Assembly: GCA_029252405.1 (NCBI GenBank)
Contig: JAQXBM010000076.1
Location: 1 to 41,824 of the forward strand
From: Crocinitomicaceae bacterium
GTDB taxonomy: Bacteria > Bacteroidota > Bacteroidia > Flavobacteriales_D > Crocinitomicaceae
DNA: 41,824 bases
Reading direction: 5' to 3'
Part shown: positions 9,444 through 18,423 of the stretch, piece by piece
Numbering within the stretch: position 1 is the stretch's first letter
Layout: each line of letters opens with the position of its first letter
The notes under the pieces: generated by a model
Told to the model about the DNA's origin: nothing
Seen by the model: only the letters and a program-made list of their open reading frames with translations
Databases searched by the model: none
Program-made: the position numbers and the translations under genes

Positions 9444-9476
9444 ATCTACGAACCTTCTAGTTGATTAAAATCGGTG

Positions 9477-9484
9477 CAAAAGTA
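9477..9484 (-). promoter_or_regulatory. -7 element of the atpB promoter
   Basis: Minus strand TACTTTTG matches the Bacteroidota TAnnTTTG box. A TTTT lies 20 bases upstream where TTTG is expected. The box is 33 bases before the atpB start, so the atp core genes can be transcribed independently of the upstream genes. Confidence 0.6.
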
Positions 9485-9610
9485 AGGATAAAACTGCGAA
9501 TGGTAAAAGGATTCGAAATTAATTTTGAATTTATTTCAGATAAGATTGGAATTCTTTGACGAAAGGGGTTAAAAGGGTGGAATTTTACGCTCGCGGAGTA
9601 AGATGTCGCA

Positions 9611-9675
9611 CTTCGAGAACCTCAGTGCTCAGGTCCCTGTGCTGGATACAATCCGAGGGCTGAGCGGAGCCGAAG
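9611..9675. repeat. imperfect inverted repeat, possible dispersed intergenic element
   Basis: The arms are CTTCGAGAACCTCAGTGCTC (9611-9630, continuing AG) and CTGAGCGGAGCCGAAG (9660-9675). They pair imperfectly around a 27-base centre. The composition is far more GC-rich than the surrounding AT-rich intergenic DNA. It resembles the TCAGTGCTCAGG/GCTCAG...CGAAG hairpin repeats I recall from intergenic regions of other Bacteroidota. It sits just after the AtpI-position gene on the minus strand and could also act as a transcript end. Confidence 0.5.
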
Positions 9676-9686
9676 TCCGTACTGAA

Positions 9687-10076
9687 TCACTCCGATTTTT
9701 TTAATACTTGAATCAAAAAAACCGTACCTGCGACAAGACAAATGGCATATGGGATAAAAAATCCGAAGTACTCGAATCGATCTTGGACGCCATCCATCTT
9801 AAATAAAGGGATAAACACAGCGAAGAACACGAGGAATTTCAACATACTCATGCCGAGATAGACATTACCAAGATTGGCGCCTTCTTTCATTCGGCGAGTA
9901 TTGAGCAACCAAATCTCTACAATTACAAAACCGAAATTGAAGAGGTATGATGCGACGATGAAGCTGCCTAAAAGGGCATAATCATACGCTGAATGCAAAT
10001 AAACATGAATTGAAAAGGCAATCGCGAGTGCGAGGGGTACACCAATAAAGAACAGCTTATTTCTTTTTGCGTTCAT
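9687..10076 (-). CDS. four-helix membrane protein in the AtpI position
   Basis: A 129-residue protein with four predicted membrane helices, at about residues 8-26 (LFFIGVPLALAIAFSIHVY), 33-57, 72-92 and 104-125. I do not recognise a named family with certainty. Its place between atpZ and atpB is where AtpI, the ATP synthase accessory protein linked to c-ring assembly, is often found, so a similar role is plausible but inferred. The ATG at 10076 overlaps the end of atpZ by 20 bases. No better start is available without losing the first helix. Confidence 0.75.
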   Translation of the reverse strand: MNAKRNKLFFIGVPLALAIAFSIHVYLHSAYDYALLGSFIVASYLFNFGFVIVEIWLLNTRRMKEGANLGNVYLGMSMLKFLVFFAVFIPLFKMDGVQDRFEYFGFFIPYAICLVAGTVFLIQVLKKSE

Positions 10077-10308
10077 CTTCTTCTTGGTTCATCTTATTGA
10101 CTTGACGAAGGATGTTGTACATCGACATGACGGTTGCGAACAAAACTAGTCCGATTGTCCACCATTTTTTATTGCTCGGGTATTTTTCGTCCAACCATCT
10201 TCCGAGCAGAGCGAAAATAAAAATCGTACCTGCCATTTGAATTCCCATTCCAGAAAGGCGCGCAAGACGCGATCGCGAAGAGGGTTGTTTCTTCTGCTCG
10301 TCACTCAT
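10057..10308 (-). CDS. atpZ: AtpZ/AtpI-family ATP synthase accessory protein
   Basis: An 83-residue protein. A basic, polar N-terminus (MSDEQKKQPSSRSRLARLSG) is followed by two membrane helices (residues 22-37 GIQMAGTIFIFALLGR and 50-68) joined by WLDEKYPSNKKWW. This is the small AtpZ-type protein coded just before F0 genes in many bacteria, with the typical G-R-W-L-D motif after helix 1. In other bacteria AtpZ/I proteins are implicated in F1F0 assembly or ion supply. It lies 13 bases after the bactofilin gene and overlaps the next gene. Confidence 0.8.
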   Translation of the reverse strand: MSDEQKKQPSSRSRLARLSGMGIQMAGTIFIFALLGRWLDEKYPSNKKWWTIGLVLFATVMSMYNILRQVNKMNQEEDERKKK

Positions 10309-10321
10309 GAAATCAGTTGAA

Positions 10322-10744
10322 TTAGTAAACTACGTCTTCTTGAAGCGTGTTTTCTTTGGCTGAGTCGATCGTTTTTGTAGTACTAGAGCTGAAGTTGCTC
10401 ATCTTGCAAGTGCCAGAGAACTCAGCTCCTTCTTCAATTTGGATTTTTGCCGTTGTGATCTCTCCGGTAACGACAGCTGTTGAGCGAAGGGTTAGTAGGT
10501 TTTCCACCTTCAATACTCCTTCAATTTTTCCTTCAACATCTGAATCAGCGCAAACAAGGTTTCCATTGATGATTCCTGTTCTTCCGATTACTATTTTTGC
10601 TGATGACGAGACATTTCCTTGAATTTCACCATCAATGCGCACGTTCGATTCAGCGATAAAATCACCGATAATTTTCGTACCTTCCACGATCACGTTTAAA
10701 CGATCTGGACTACTGTCTCCCATCACTCCCACTTTCTTCTTCAT
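10322..10744 (-). CDS. bactofilin (polymer-forming cytoskeletal protein)
   Basis: A 140-residue protein with the bactofilin beta-helix core: IGDFIAESNVRIDGEIQGNV, then VIGRTGIINGNLVCAD, VEGKIEGVLKVENLLTL and VVTGEITTAKIQIEEGAEF, each turn of about 17 residues. Short disordered tails lie on both sides (residues 1-20 and 115-140). Bactofilins polymerise without nucleotide and scaffold cell-envelope proteins. It begins 3 bases after the PorW/SprE stop and ends 13 bases before atpZ, suggesting one transcript. A functional link to gliding, secretion or ATP synthase is not shown by sequence alone. Confidence 0.92.
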   Translation of the reverse strand: MKKKVGVMGDSSPDRLNVIVEGTKIIGDFIAESNVRIDGEIQGNVSSSAKIVIGRTGIINGNLVCADSDVEGKIEGVLKVENLLTLRSTAVVTGEITTAKIQIEEGAEFSGTCKMSNFSSSTTKTIDSAKENTLQEDVVY

Positions 10745-10747
10745 AGC

Positions 10748-13387
10748 TTAGTAATAATCTTCATAAAATAAATCGTACTCTTTCGAGTCTTGTTTCTGCA
10801 ATAAGATAATGAGATTTTCTTGAGAGATCATCATAATCTTCGCATTTTGCAAATCGAGTAAGTATTTACGCGTGTTCTTGTAGGCCGATATGTATTTTGC
10901 CGCATCGGATTCGTTCTTGAATTCATCGACAATGATTACGCTACCATCTTTGAATACCTTCGACTTAATTTTCAATCTATCGCGACTGAAAAACTCTCTG
11001 TGGAAGTCAGAAATACGCGATTTCACATCCGAAGAACTACGCTTCGCATCTGGAAAAACAACAACCATCAATTCCACTCGATCATTGTATTTGTACGGCG
11101 ATTTGCTTGAGAAATCAGCCACAATGTTTTCTGAATAACCGTTTTTGATGATATCAATCATTTCCTGCGCTCTTGACGCTTCAGGAGTTTTTGGGTACTC
11201 ATCCATCACACGATTCAGCGTTGGCAATAAGGTATCCTTGTCATCAAAACGTTGCCCCAAACACATTGCTTTTAACAGCATGTATTTCGAACGGAAAATA
11301 TTATCTGGCTCTTCGTTGATCACTTTGTCCGCCTGCGCTAATACTGGGCCGTATAACTTTTTGTTATAACGCTCAAGCACACGTGTGTATGATTCCTCAG
11401 CCAAGGCATCTCGTTCTTTCTTCTTGATGAAGAAATCTGGATCGCGCAGGTAATTCGCGTAATCGCTGTTTGTATAATTGTTCAAGATATACGATTTCAT
11501 TTCCTCCGCTTTGGTTGGATTTGTGTTTTTGTACATCGTGTATAATTCGTAGGCTGATAACAGATTGTGCTTATTCTCGACATTCCTGTCCAGCACTTTA
11601 TTGAAGTTCTCTTCGGCTAAGCTTTCCTCTTTAAGCTGCTCTTTATATAAGTAGCCAGCGTTGTAGTATGCTTCGAGCAAGCGTTCATTTGACAAAGCCA
11701 TCAATGAGTCGTTTAGCGGCAGGCCTACTGTCAAAGACTCAACCGTAAGTGAGTCTTCTTGAACCACATCTGCCACATTGGACGTATCGCCATCGACAAA
11801 TTCGGGGTCGCCGTCTGAGATGAAATTCTGTACTTTATCCGAGCGCCTCCAGTCGTCTTCATTTTCACGCTCTCCCCACAATCGTCGGAATTCCTCGTAG
11901 CCTTGGGCACGTGTTTTCTGATTGTTCCAATACCATTTCGATCCTGTACCCGTTTGTGCAAATAGGTTCTCATTCTGCTGCAATTCTAACAAGCGTTCAG
12001 CCTCTTTTTCCTTGCGTGCTTTCTCCTCTTTCTCGATCTTCTTGATCAAATCTTTCAAGAACGATTCTCTATCGCTTTCAGACAACTGCGCGATTCGTTG
12101 CACACTGTCTTCGTACTGAGCAGTTTCGACCGCCACAACTAAATCCGAAAGTTTAATCGCTTTGTTTCTGATTCCTTCTGCATTTGGATAGGTATCTGCG
12201 ATTACACGACCACATGAGTCATAATATTTTTGCGCAAAAACGTAGTTCTTTTCAGAGAAACTCATGTTTCCTAAACGCTCGTAGGCCATCCCTTTTTGTC
12301 GGGTATTGTTTACGGAGTAAAACGCCGATTGATGAAGGTACACTTTTCCTTGTGCGACATCACCAGCGCGAATTTCCATATCTGCTAGAGCGTAGTAAAT
12401 CTGATCTTTGAACTCAGCATTCTTTTGATCCTTCAGCATCTTGAGCAAGTCCTTTTTCACTTTATCTCCTTCACCGAGGAATGTTCGCTTCAAACGAGCA
12501 TTAAACGCCATTTCGTAAGAAGAAGTCCCACGAATTACTTTACTGAAGTGCTCAGCTGCTCCCGTTTTGTTCCCTTGTTCTTCGTGCAATTGACCCAAAA
12601 TGAAGTGAACGCGTGCTTTTCCTTCCTTATCTCCAAGACGTGTGTGATTCAATGATTCTTCGAGGTGTTGAATCGCTTGAACCTTCTCACCTTTGAGTAA
12701 AGCCAACTCAGCCTTCGTTTTTTCAAAATCAAAACGAATTTTCTTAGGGAATTGAGCAGGCTTAACCTCTTTCTTGGTTCCTTTCTTTACAATTTTTTCT
12801 TGTTCGCCACTTTCTTGTTCGGCAATGGCCGCGTCTAAATTATCCAGGTTGAACTTCGCTGCGGTCAAATCACCTTTTGCCATGTTCGTTTTTGCCATCC
12901 ACAATTCACCAATAAACAATGAAGGATCATCGCTGTAGAATTTTCGGATAAACTTGAAGTTCTTCATTGCGCCTTCGTAATCTCTTCGATAATAAAGTGC
13001 TTCTCCAATTAAAGTCCAGTTTTCATCAATCCATCTGTTATGTTCTTCCTTCTTTTTGGAAGGTCGATCGTTACTTGGCATTGAATGGTCGCGAATCACT
13101 TTCGTGCACTTCACAATTGCAGTATCAATGGCAGGGTACATCCCCGCTACTTCTGTCTCGTCTGGAACCGGATTGATTGGTAGCAATGAGTAATAATCCT
13201 CTTGTCGTGACGTTTGATACGTTCGAATGGATGACTTGATTAGTTCATTGGCATTGAAATACCCGTTGTAATGTGCATTCAAGCTATGGTAATTCCGCGA
13301 AATAGCCGTGTTCTTTTCAGTGGAACAGGCTACAGTAGCGAATATGATCACCAATGACACACTTCCTATTTTGAGTATATTTCTCAT
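10748..13387 (-). CDS. porW: gliding motility/T9SS TPR lipoprotein, PorW/SprE type
   Basis: An 879-residue outer-envelope lipoprotein needed in relatives for type IX secretion and gliding. I chose the ATG at 13387, which places a compact signal peptide (MRNILKIGSVSLVIIFATVA) directly before Cys21; the frame itself is open 45 bases further upstream. The mature N-terminus (CSTEKNTAISRNYHSLNAHY) with the following NGYFNANE matches the PorW/SprE start. TPR-like helical repeats run from about residue 130 to 430 (LIGEALYYRRDYEGAMKNF). They are followed by a charged coiled-coil stretch (EKIEKEEKARKEKEAERLLE), more repeats, and a C-terminal region rich in small beta motifs. It starts the same-strand block leading into bactofilin and the ATP synthase genes. 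Confidence 0.88.
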   Translation of the reverse strand: MRNILKIGSVSLVIIFATVACSTEKNTAISRNYHSLNAHYNGYFNANELIKSSIRTYQTSRQEDYYSLLPINPVPDETEVAGMYPAIDTAIVKCTKVIRDHSMPSNDRPSKKKEEHNRWIDENWTLIGEALYYRRDYEGAMKNFKFIRKFYSDDPSLFIGELWMAKTNMAKGDLTAAKFNLDNLDAAIAEQESGEQEKIVKKGTKKEVKPAQFPKKIRFDFEKTKAELALLKGEKVQAIQHLEESLNHTRLGDKEGKARVHFILGQLHEEQGNKTGAAEHFSKVIRGTSSYEMAFNARLKRTFLGEGDKVKKDLLKMLKDQKNAEFKDQIYYALADMEIRAGDVAQGKVYLHQSAFYSVNNTRQKGMAYERLGNMSFSEKNYVFAQKYYDSCGRVIADTYPNAEGIRNKAIKLSDLVVAVETAQYEDSVQRIAQLSESDRESFLKDLIKKIEKEEKARKEKEAERLLELQQNENLFAQTGTGSKWYWNNQKTRAQGYEEFRRLWGERENEDDWRRSDKVQNFISDGDPEFVDGDTSNVADVVQEDSLTVESLTVGLPLNDSLMALSNERLLEAYYNAGYLYKEQLKEESLAEENFNKVLDRNVENKHNLLSAYELYTMYKNTNPTKAEEMKSYILNNYTNSDYANYLRDPDFFIKKKERDALAEESYTRVLERYNKKLYGPVLAQADKVINEEPDNIFRSKYMLLKAMCLGQRFDDKDTLLPTLNRVMDEYPKTPEASRAQEMIDIIKNGYSENIVADFSSKSPYKYNDRVELMVVVFPDAKRSSSDVKSRISDFHREFFSRDRLKIKSKVFKDGSVIIVDEFKNESDAAKYISAYKNTRKYLLDLQNAKIMMISQENLIILLQKQDSKEYDLFYEDYY

Positions 13388-13476
13388 GTAATTTTCGTCG
13401 CAGTTTGTATTCTTCATGCTGAAGAACTCCAAAAAAGCGATTTTATTATGTTTATTTCCAAATAAATACGGGCTTT

Positions 13477-14187
13477 CTAGGCAATATTCGTGAAAACTTG
13501 CTGAATATCATCATCGTCCTCGATTTTGTCGAGCATTTTTTCAATGTCTTCCAACTGTTCATCCGTAAATTCTGTCGATGACATGGCAATTCGTTGAAGG
13601 TTCGATTTCAGAACATCTATGTTCATTCCTTCGAGCCCTATTGAAAGCGTTCCGAATGACTTGTAATCACCATAAACGAACACCTTTCCTTCCTCTTCTT
13701 CAATCGATTCTAGTCCGGCATCAATCAACTCAAATTCCATCTCCTCCAAATCCATTTCTTCGGTTTTCTCAAACTCGAAGACACATTTTCTGTTGAACAT
13801 GAATTCAAACGAACCATTTGGAACAACTGATCCACCTGCTTTGTTGAAGTAGGATTTTACGTTGGCTACTGTTCGAGTTGGATTATCCGTTGCACACTCA
13901 ACATAAACCAACACCCCGTGAGGTCCCTTCCCTTCGTACAAGATTTCGGAAATATCATCTGCGTCTTTTGCAGTAGCGCGTTTGATGGCAGCATCGATAT
14001 TATCCTTCGGCATGTTTTCAGCCTTCGCATTCTTAATTGCGGTACGCAACGTTGCGTTCATATCAGGATCTGTTCCACCTTCCTTTGCGGCAAGTGTAAT
14101 CGCTTTCCCCAATTTAGGGAACAACTTTGACATCTTATCCCAACGTTTTTCTTTTGCCGCTCTGCGATATTCGAATGCTCTACCCAT
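13477..14187 (-). CDS. yebC: YebC/PmpR family regulator (TACO1 family)
   Basis: A 236-residue protein of the YebC/TACO1 family. It starts [20 protein letters not shown], a form of the usual MAGHS/MGR-A...K...D start. It continues with [32 protein letters not shown], the hallmark [20 protein letters not shown], and [17 protein letters not shown]. Members have been described as transcription regulators and, more recently, as ribosome-associated factors that help translation of difficult sequences. The gene is on the minus strand and divergent from saccharopine dehydrogenase, with a very good promoter match 23 bases upstream. Confidence 0.95.
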   Translation of the reverse strand: MGRAFEYRRAAKEKRWDKMSKLFPKLGKAITLAAKEGGTDPDMNATLRTAIKNAKAENMPKDNIDAAIKRATAKDADDISEILYEGKGPHGVLVYVECATDNPTRTVANVKSYFNKAGGSVVPNGSFEFMFNRKCVFEFEKTEEMDLEEMEFELIDAGLESIEEEEGKVFVYGDYKSFGTLSIGLEGMNIDVLKSNLQRIAMSSTEFTDEQLEDIEKMLDKIEDDDDIQQVFTNIA

Positions 14188-14209
14188 AGTTTCAAATTAA
14201 TTAGGATAA

Positions 14210-14240
14210 CAAAAATAACTGTTTTCTCAACAAGCACAAA
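14210..14240 (-). promoter_or_regulatory. yebC promoter, Bacteroidota consensus
   Basis: Minus strand TTTG (14237-14240), a 19-base spacer, then TATTTTTG (14210-14217). This is a full match to TTTG-N19-TAnnTTTG, the housekeeping promoter of Bacteroidota. The predicted leader is about 20 bases. Confidence 0.75.
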
Positions 14241-14340
14241 CCTTTAGCGCAATGGATATAAATAGATCAAAATCCTGCATATCTTGAATTCCTATCAGAA
14301 TTTTAACAAAGGTTAGGTGAAAAAGAATTTAATTTAACGC

Positions 14341-14370
14341 TTTCAAAGCTAAAATGATTCTCTACATTTG
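14341..14370 (+). promoter_or_regulatory. promoter of saccharopine dehydrogenase gene
   Basis: TTTC (14341-14344), an 18-base spacer, then TACATTTG (14363-14370). The -7 box is perfect and the -33 box has one mismatch. The box ends only 5 bases before the ATG at 14376, so the transcript should start at or next to the start codon. The 13 bases TTCTCTACATTTG are identical to those at the sucA promoter. Confidence 0.6.
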
Positions 14371-14375
14371 AACAT

Positions 14376-15746
14376 ATGCATCTACTTTCGCAAAAAAACA
14401 TACTCGTACTTGGAGCTGGACTCTCTTCTTCTTCATTGATCCGATATCTTCTTGAACAATCTTCCGAATTCAATTGGAAGATCAAAGTTGTAGACAGAGA
14501 TTTGGAACTCGTGAAGCAGAAAATTGCTGGTCACGAAAATGGTGAAGCGTTAGAATTCAACGCAATTGATGCTGACCAGCGCAAACCTCATATTGAGAAA
14601 AGTGATTTGGTGATTTCTATGCTCCCGGCACGTTTTCATTACGAAGTAGCATTGGATTGCATCGAGTTGAAAACTGATTTGATTACTCCATCCTATATTT
14701 CTGAGGAAATGCAATCGCTTGATCAGAAGGCAAAAGATGCAGGAATTGTAATCATGAATGAAATTGGGGTTGACCCAGGTTTGGATCACATGAGTGCGAT
14801 GAAAATCATTCATCATGTTCAGGAAAAAGGTGGGAAATTGACAAGCTTCAAATCCTTTTGTGGTGGATTGATTGCACCTGAAAGTGATGATAACCCATGG
14901 AACTACAAGTTTACATGGAACCCAAGAAACGTGGTTTTAGCTGGACAAGGTGGAGCAGCATCCTTCATTCAGAACGGACAATACAAGTACATACCTTATA
15001 ACAGACTGTTTGGAAGACTTCACGAAATGTCAATTGAAGGCTGGGGAGATTTTGTAGGATATGCGAATCGCGACTCATTGTCGTATCGTTCAACTTACGG
15101 TCTAGATGATATTCCAACTATTTTCAGAGGAACACTCCGTCGTCCGGGATACTGTGAAGCATGGAACGTGTTCATTGAACTCGGAATGACTGATGACACA
15201 TATAAGATGAACATTCACAAGAGTATCACTCCACGTTCATTCTTAAATGCTTTCTTGCCCTATCACTCAACGAAGACTGTTGAGGAAAAGCTAAAAGAGT
15301 TTTTGCGTAAAGATCGTATTCATTTATATGAGCGCTTTGAGTGGTTAGGTATCTTTAACGATGAACCACTGATCGAAATTGAACACCCAACACCGGCCCA
15401 AGCACTTCAGCAGATTTTGGAGCACAAATTATCATTGAACGATGGTGATAAAGACATGCTGGTGATGATTCATGATTTTGAATATGAATTGAACGGTAGA
15501 AAATTCAACATCTCATCGCACATGGTGAATATTGGTGAAGATCAAGTTTACACATCAATGTCTAATACAGTGGGCCTTCCAGCGGCGATTTGCGCCAAAA
15601 TGATCTTGAACGGAGAGTTGAAATCAAAAGGTGTGACGCTTCCTGTTCAACCTGAAGTATACAACCCAATCTTGAAAGAGTTGGAATCTTTCGATATTCA
15701 ATTTGTGGAGACGGAAGTCGAGCTTGGCGTTTATTCGAACTGTTAG
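14376..15746 (+). CDS. saccharopine dehydrogenase family protein (LYS9-like)
   Basis: A 456-residue NAD(P)-dependent oxidoreductase. The N-terminal Rossmann motif NILVLGAGLSSSSLI (residues 8-22) comes directly after the start, so no later start is possible. IEKSDLVISMLPARFH, NEIGVDPGLDHMSAMKII and FCGGLIAPESDDNPWNYKFT are typical of saccharopine reductase/saccharopine dehydrogenase (glutamate-forming), which interconverts saccharopine and aminoadipate semialdehyde plus glutamate in lysine metabolism. In bacteria these enzymes usually act in lysine breakdown or related amino-acid routes. No other lysine gene is adjacent, so direction and pathway remain inferred. Confidence 0.88.
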   Translation: MHLLSQKNILVLGAGLSSSSLIRYLLEQSSEFNWKIKVVDRDLELVKQKIAGHENGEALEFNAIDADQRKPHIEKSDLVISMLPARFHYEVALDCIELKTDLITPSYISEEMQSLDQKAKDAGIVIMNEIGVDPGLDHMSAMKIIHHVQEKGGKLTSFKSFCGGLIAPESDDNPWNYKFTWNPRNVVLAGQGGAASFIQNGQYKYIPYNRLFGRLHEMSIEGWGDFVGYANRDSLSYRSTYGLDDIPTIFRGTLRRPGYCEAWNVFIELGMTDDTYKMNIHKSITPRSFLNAFLPYHSTKTVEEKLKEFLRKDRIHLYERFEWLGIFNDEPLIEIEHPTPAQALQQILEHKLSLNDGDKDMLVMIHDFEYELNGRKFNISSHMVNIGEDQVYTSMSNTVGLPAAICAKMILNGELKSKGVTLPVQPEVYNPILKELESFDIQFVETEVELGVYSNC

Positions 15747-15781
15747 ATCATATTGTAGGAAGCAAAATCCTACTTTTCAAT

Positions 15782-15789
15782 TATCTTTG
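15782..15789 (+). promoter_or_regulatory. -7 element upstream of metG
   Basis: TATCTTTG matches TAnnTTTG. No good -33 box lies at the usual distance. The predicted leader is about 65 bases. Confidence 0.5.
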
Positions 15790-15857
15790 CGCACTATTGG
15801 AACTTCGAACCATTATCGCGGTTTCCAAAACATCAATTTTTAAAGTGATTCTCAGTT

Positions 15858-17918
15858 ATGAGCAAAGACAAGTTCACGGTCACGGCCGCCCTTCCCTACG
15901 CTAACGGACCCCTTCATTTAGGACACGTAGCAGGAGTTTACCTTCCATCAGATATTTTCGTGCGTTTTCTTCGAATGAATGATCACGACGTTGCCTTCAT
16001 TTGCGGGAGTGATGAACACGGTGCAGCAATCACGCTTAGAGCGAAAAAAGAAGAAACGACTCCAAAAGAAATCGTCGATAAATACAACGGGATCATTGGA
16101 AAAGCCTTTAACGATTTCGATATCTCATTCGATATTTTTCACAGAACTTCAGCAGAAATTCACCACGAAACTGCACAAGATTTCTTCAAAGTATTGAATG
16201 AAAAAGACCATTTCACAAAGGAAACGAGTCAACAATACTACGACGAGGAATACAACCAGTTTTTAGCCGATCGCTACATCTCTGGGGAATGTCCAAAATG
16301 TCAAAACCCAAATGCCTATGGTGATCAATGCGAAAACTGTGGATCAGCGTTAAGTCCAACTGAGTTGAAAAATCCAGTATCAACGTTGAGCGGAAAAACG
16401 CCCGTGATGAAAGAAACATCGCACTGGTATTTGCCAATGGAACGCCACGAAGAATGGTTGAAAGATTGGATCAAAGATGGAAAACTCGACGGTGTTCAAC
16501 AGCATGATACAGCAAAATGGCGGAATCAAGTTGTTGGACAATGTATGTCTTGGATTGACGGTGGCTTGCGCCCTCGTGCAATGACCCGCGATCTCGATTG
16601 GGGTGTCAAAGTTCCTGTTGAAGGTGGAGATGGAAAAGTATTGTACGTTTGGTTGGATGCGCCAATTGGATATATTTCTGCGACGAAGCAATGGGCTTCT
16701 GACAATAACAAGGACTGGAAAGATTACTGGACAGGCGATCGTAAATTGGTTCACTTCATTGGAAAAGACAACATTGTGTTTCACGCGATCATTTTCCCAA
16801 TTTTGTTGAAAGCGCATGAAGGTTTAATCCTTCCTGACAATGTTCCAGCGTACGAATTCTTGAATCTCGAAGGAGATAAATTCTCAACTTCTAGAAACTG
16901 GGCAGTTTGGTTGCACGAGTACATTGAAGCTTATCCTGATAAGATTGATGAATTGAAATACGTCTTGACATCGATTGCACCTGAAACGAAGGACAGCGAA
17001 TTTACATGGAAAGAATATCAAACTAGAGTCAATAGTGAACTAGCGGATAACCTTGGGAACTTTGTTAATCGTGTTACAGTACTCACTCAGAAATACTACG
17101 ACGGAGCAGTGCCTGAGCGTGGTGAAATGACTGAAATTGATGAGTCTATCGTTGAGCAAATGGGAGTATTCTCCTCGAAGATTTCCGATTTGGTATATCA
17201 ATACAAATTGAGAGATGCTCAAGCCGAAGTCATGAACTTGGCTCGACTTGGAAACAAGTATTTGGCAGAGACAGAACCTTGGAAAATGTTCAAGGATCCA
17301 GCAAACGAAGAACGTATTCGTACGATCATGAATATTGCGATGCAGATCACCGCTAAGTTGAGTATTGTGCTTCAACCATTCTTGCCCGCAACGGCGAGCA
17401 AGATAAGCTCTGCCTTGAATTTTGTAAGCAAAAGCTGGAGTGATGCCGCAGAATTTGAATTGATTCCCGCAGGTCATTCGACGACAAAAGCACCTATTCT
17501 ATTCCCTAAGATTGACGATGCCTTAGTTGACGTCGAAGTAGAAAAACTCAATGCGAGCAAGGTGGTCGAAACTGTTTTCGAAGCTCAAAAGAAAGATACT
17601 TCCTTCGATAACTTCACTGAAATGGATATTCGTTTAGGAACAATCTTGGAGGCTGAAAAAATCAAGAAAGCTGATAAATTGTTGAAATTATTGGTGGATA
17701 CTGGATTGGACAAACGCACAATCGTTTCTGGAATTGCGAAACACTATTCTCCTGAAGAAGCGGTAGGTAAAACCGTGACTGTATTGATGAATCTTCCTCC
17801 TCGAAAAATCCGCGGAGTAGAATCCAATGGAATGATTTTGATGGCTGAAAATGCTGACGGTGAATTGAGCTTCATTTCTCCTGAAAAGAACTTTGAGGCA
17901 GGTTCTGGCATTAGCTAA
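15858..17918 (+). CDS. metG: methionine--tRNA ligase with C-terminal tRNA-binding domain
   Basis: Charges tRNA-Met with methionine, including the initiator. 686 residues, a class I synthetase. The HIGH-type motif is HLGH (residues 20-23). The zinc knuckle is C-P-K-C...C-E-N-C (around residues 146-162). The KMSKS-type loop is KFSTS at residues 341-345. The C-terminal 100 residues (FTEMDIRLGTILEAEKIKKA ... ESNGMILMA) form a Trbp111/EMAP-II OB-fold that aids tRNA binding and dimerisation. It is complete and typical of Bacteroidota long-form MetG. Confidence 0.98.
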   Translation: MSKDKFTVTAALPYANGPLHLGHVAGVYLPSDIFVRFLRMNDHDVAFICGSDEHGAAITLRAKKEETTPKEIVDKYNGIIGKAFNDFDISFDIFHRTSAEIHHETAQDFFKVLNEKDHFTKETSQQYYDEEYNQFLADRYISGECPKCQNPNAYGDQCENCGSALSPTELKNPVSTLSGKTPVMKETSHWYLPMERHEEWLKDWIKDGKLDGVQQHDTAKWRNQVVGQCMSWIDGGLRPRAMTRDLDWGVKVPVEGGDGKVLYVWLDAPIGYISATKQWASDNNKDWKDYWTGDRKLVHFIGKDNIVFHAIIFPILLKAHEGLILPDNVPAYEFLNLEGDKFSTSRNWAVWLHEYIEAYPDKIDELKYVLTSIAPETKDSEFTWKEYQTRVNSELADNLGNFVNRVTVLTQKYYDGAVPERGEMTEIDESIVEQMGVFSSKISDLVYQYKLRDAQAEVMNLARLGNKYLAETEPWKMFKDPANEERIRTIMNIAMQITAKLSIVLQPFLPATASKISSALNFVSKSWSDAAEFELIPAGHSTTKAPILFPKIDDALVDVEVEKLNASKVVETVFEAQKKDTSFDNFTEMDIRLGTILEAEKIKKADKLLKLLVDTGLDKRTIVSGIAKHYSPEEAVGKTVTVLMNLPPRKIRGVESNGMILMAENADGELSFISPEKNFEAGSGIS

Positions 17919-17987
17919 TTTAGACGCCTTTTTTCGCTCTCTTCATTACAATAATCCTTAGCTTCGTGTATATAAATTTAACTAACT

Positions 17988-18419
17988 ATGATTTCACCTA
18001 TTAAGAATTCACTATTCGCTGTATCGACGGCGCTAGTGATGGGGAGTTCAATCCATTCATCGTATGCCGCTGAACTGGAACCTTCTCAAACAATCACTCA
18101 AGAAGATCAAATCGGAAAAGATTGGACATTCGTTCAATTGATCGACGGGATTTCTATTTCTTATTCGACAATTGCTGTTGGACAAGAGCGTTTTCTCTCC
18201 GTTAAATTCGAAAACACCAATTCGGAAGCTACCGATTTCGTTTGGTCAATGACAAAAAACAATGCCTCGATCCGAATCACGGCCGATGAAATGATTGAAT
18301 CACGTGTTCAACTCACTTCATTCGCATCTGAAATTGTCGATGGTACGTACCTCATTGAACTGAATGATGAAGATCAATTCTCGGATTTTATCGTTTCAAT
18401 CAAAGCTACAAAACACTAA
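17988..18419 (+). CDS. hypothetical secreted protein
   Basis: A 143-residue protein with a clear signal peptide (residues 1-27, MISPIKNSLFAVSTALVMGS then SIHSSYA, cleaved before AELEP). The rest looks beta-rich, with no cysteines, and includes VQLIDGISISYSTIAVGQER and FLSVKFENTNSEATDFVWSM. I do not recognise a family. It lies 4 bases before the T9SS surface protein gene and is probably co-transcribed with it. It should be periplasmic or outer-membrane associated, as no sorting domain is present. Confidence 0.8.
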   Translation: MISPIKNSLFAVSTALVMGSSIHSSYAAELEPSQTITQEDQIGKDWTFVQLIDGISISYSTIAVGQERFLSVKFENTNSEATDFVWSMTKNNASIRITADEMIESRVQLTSFASEIVDGTYLIELNDEDQFSDFIVSIKATKH

Positions 18420-18423
18420 ACAG

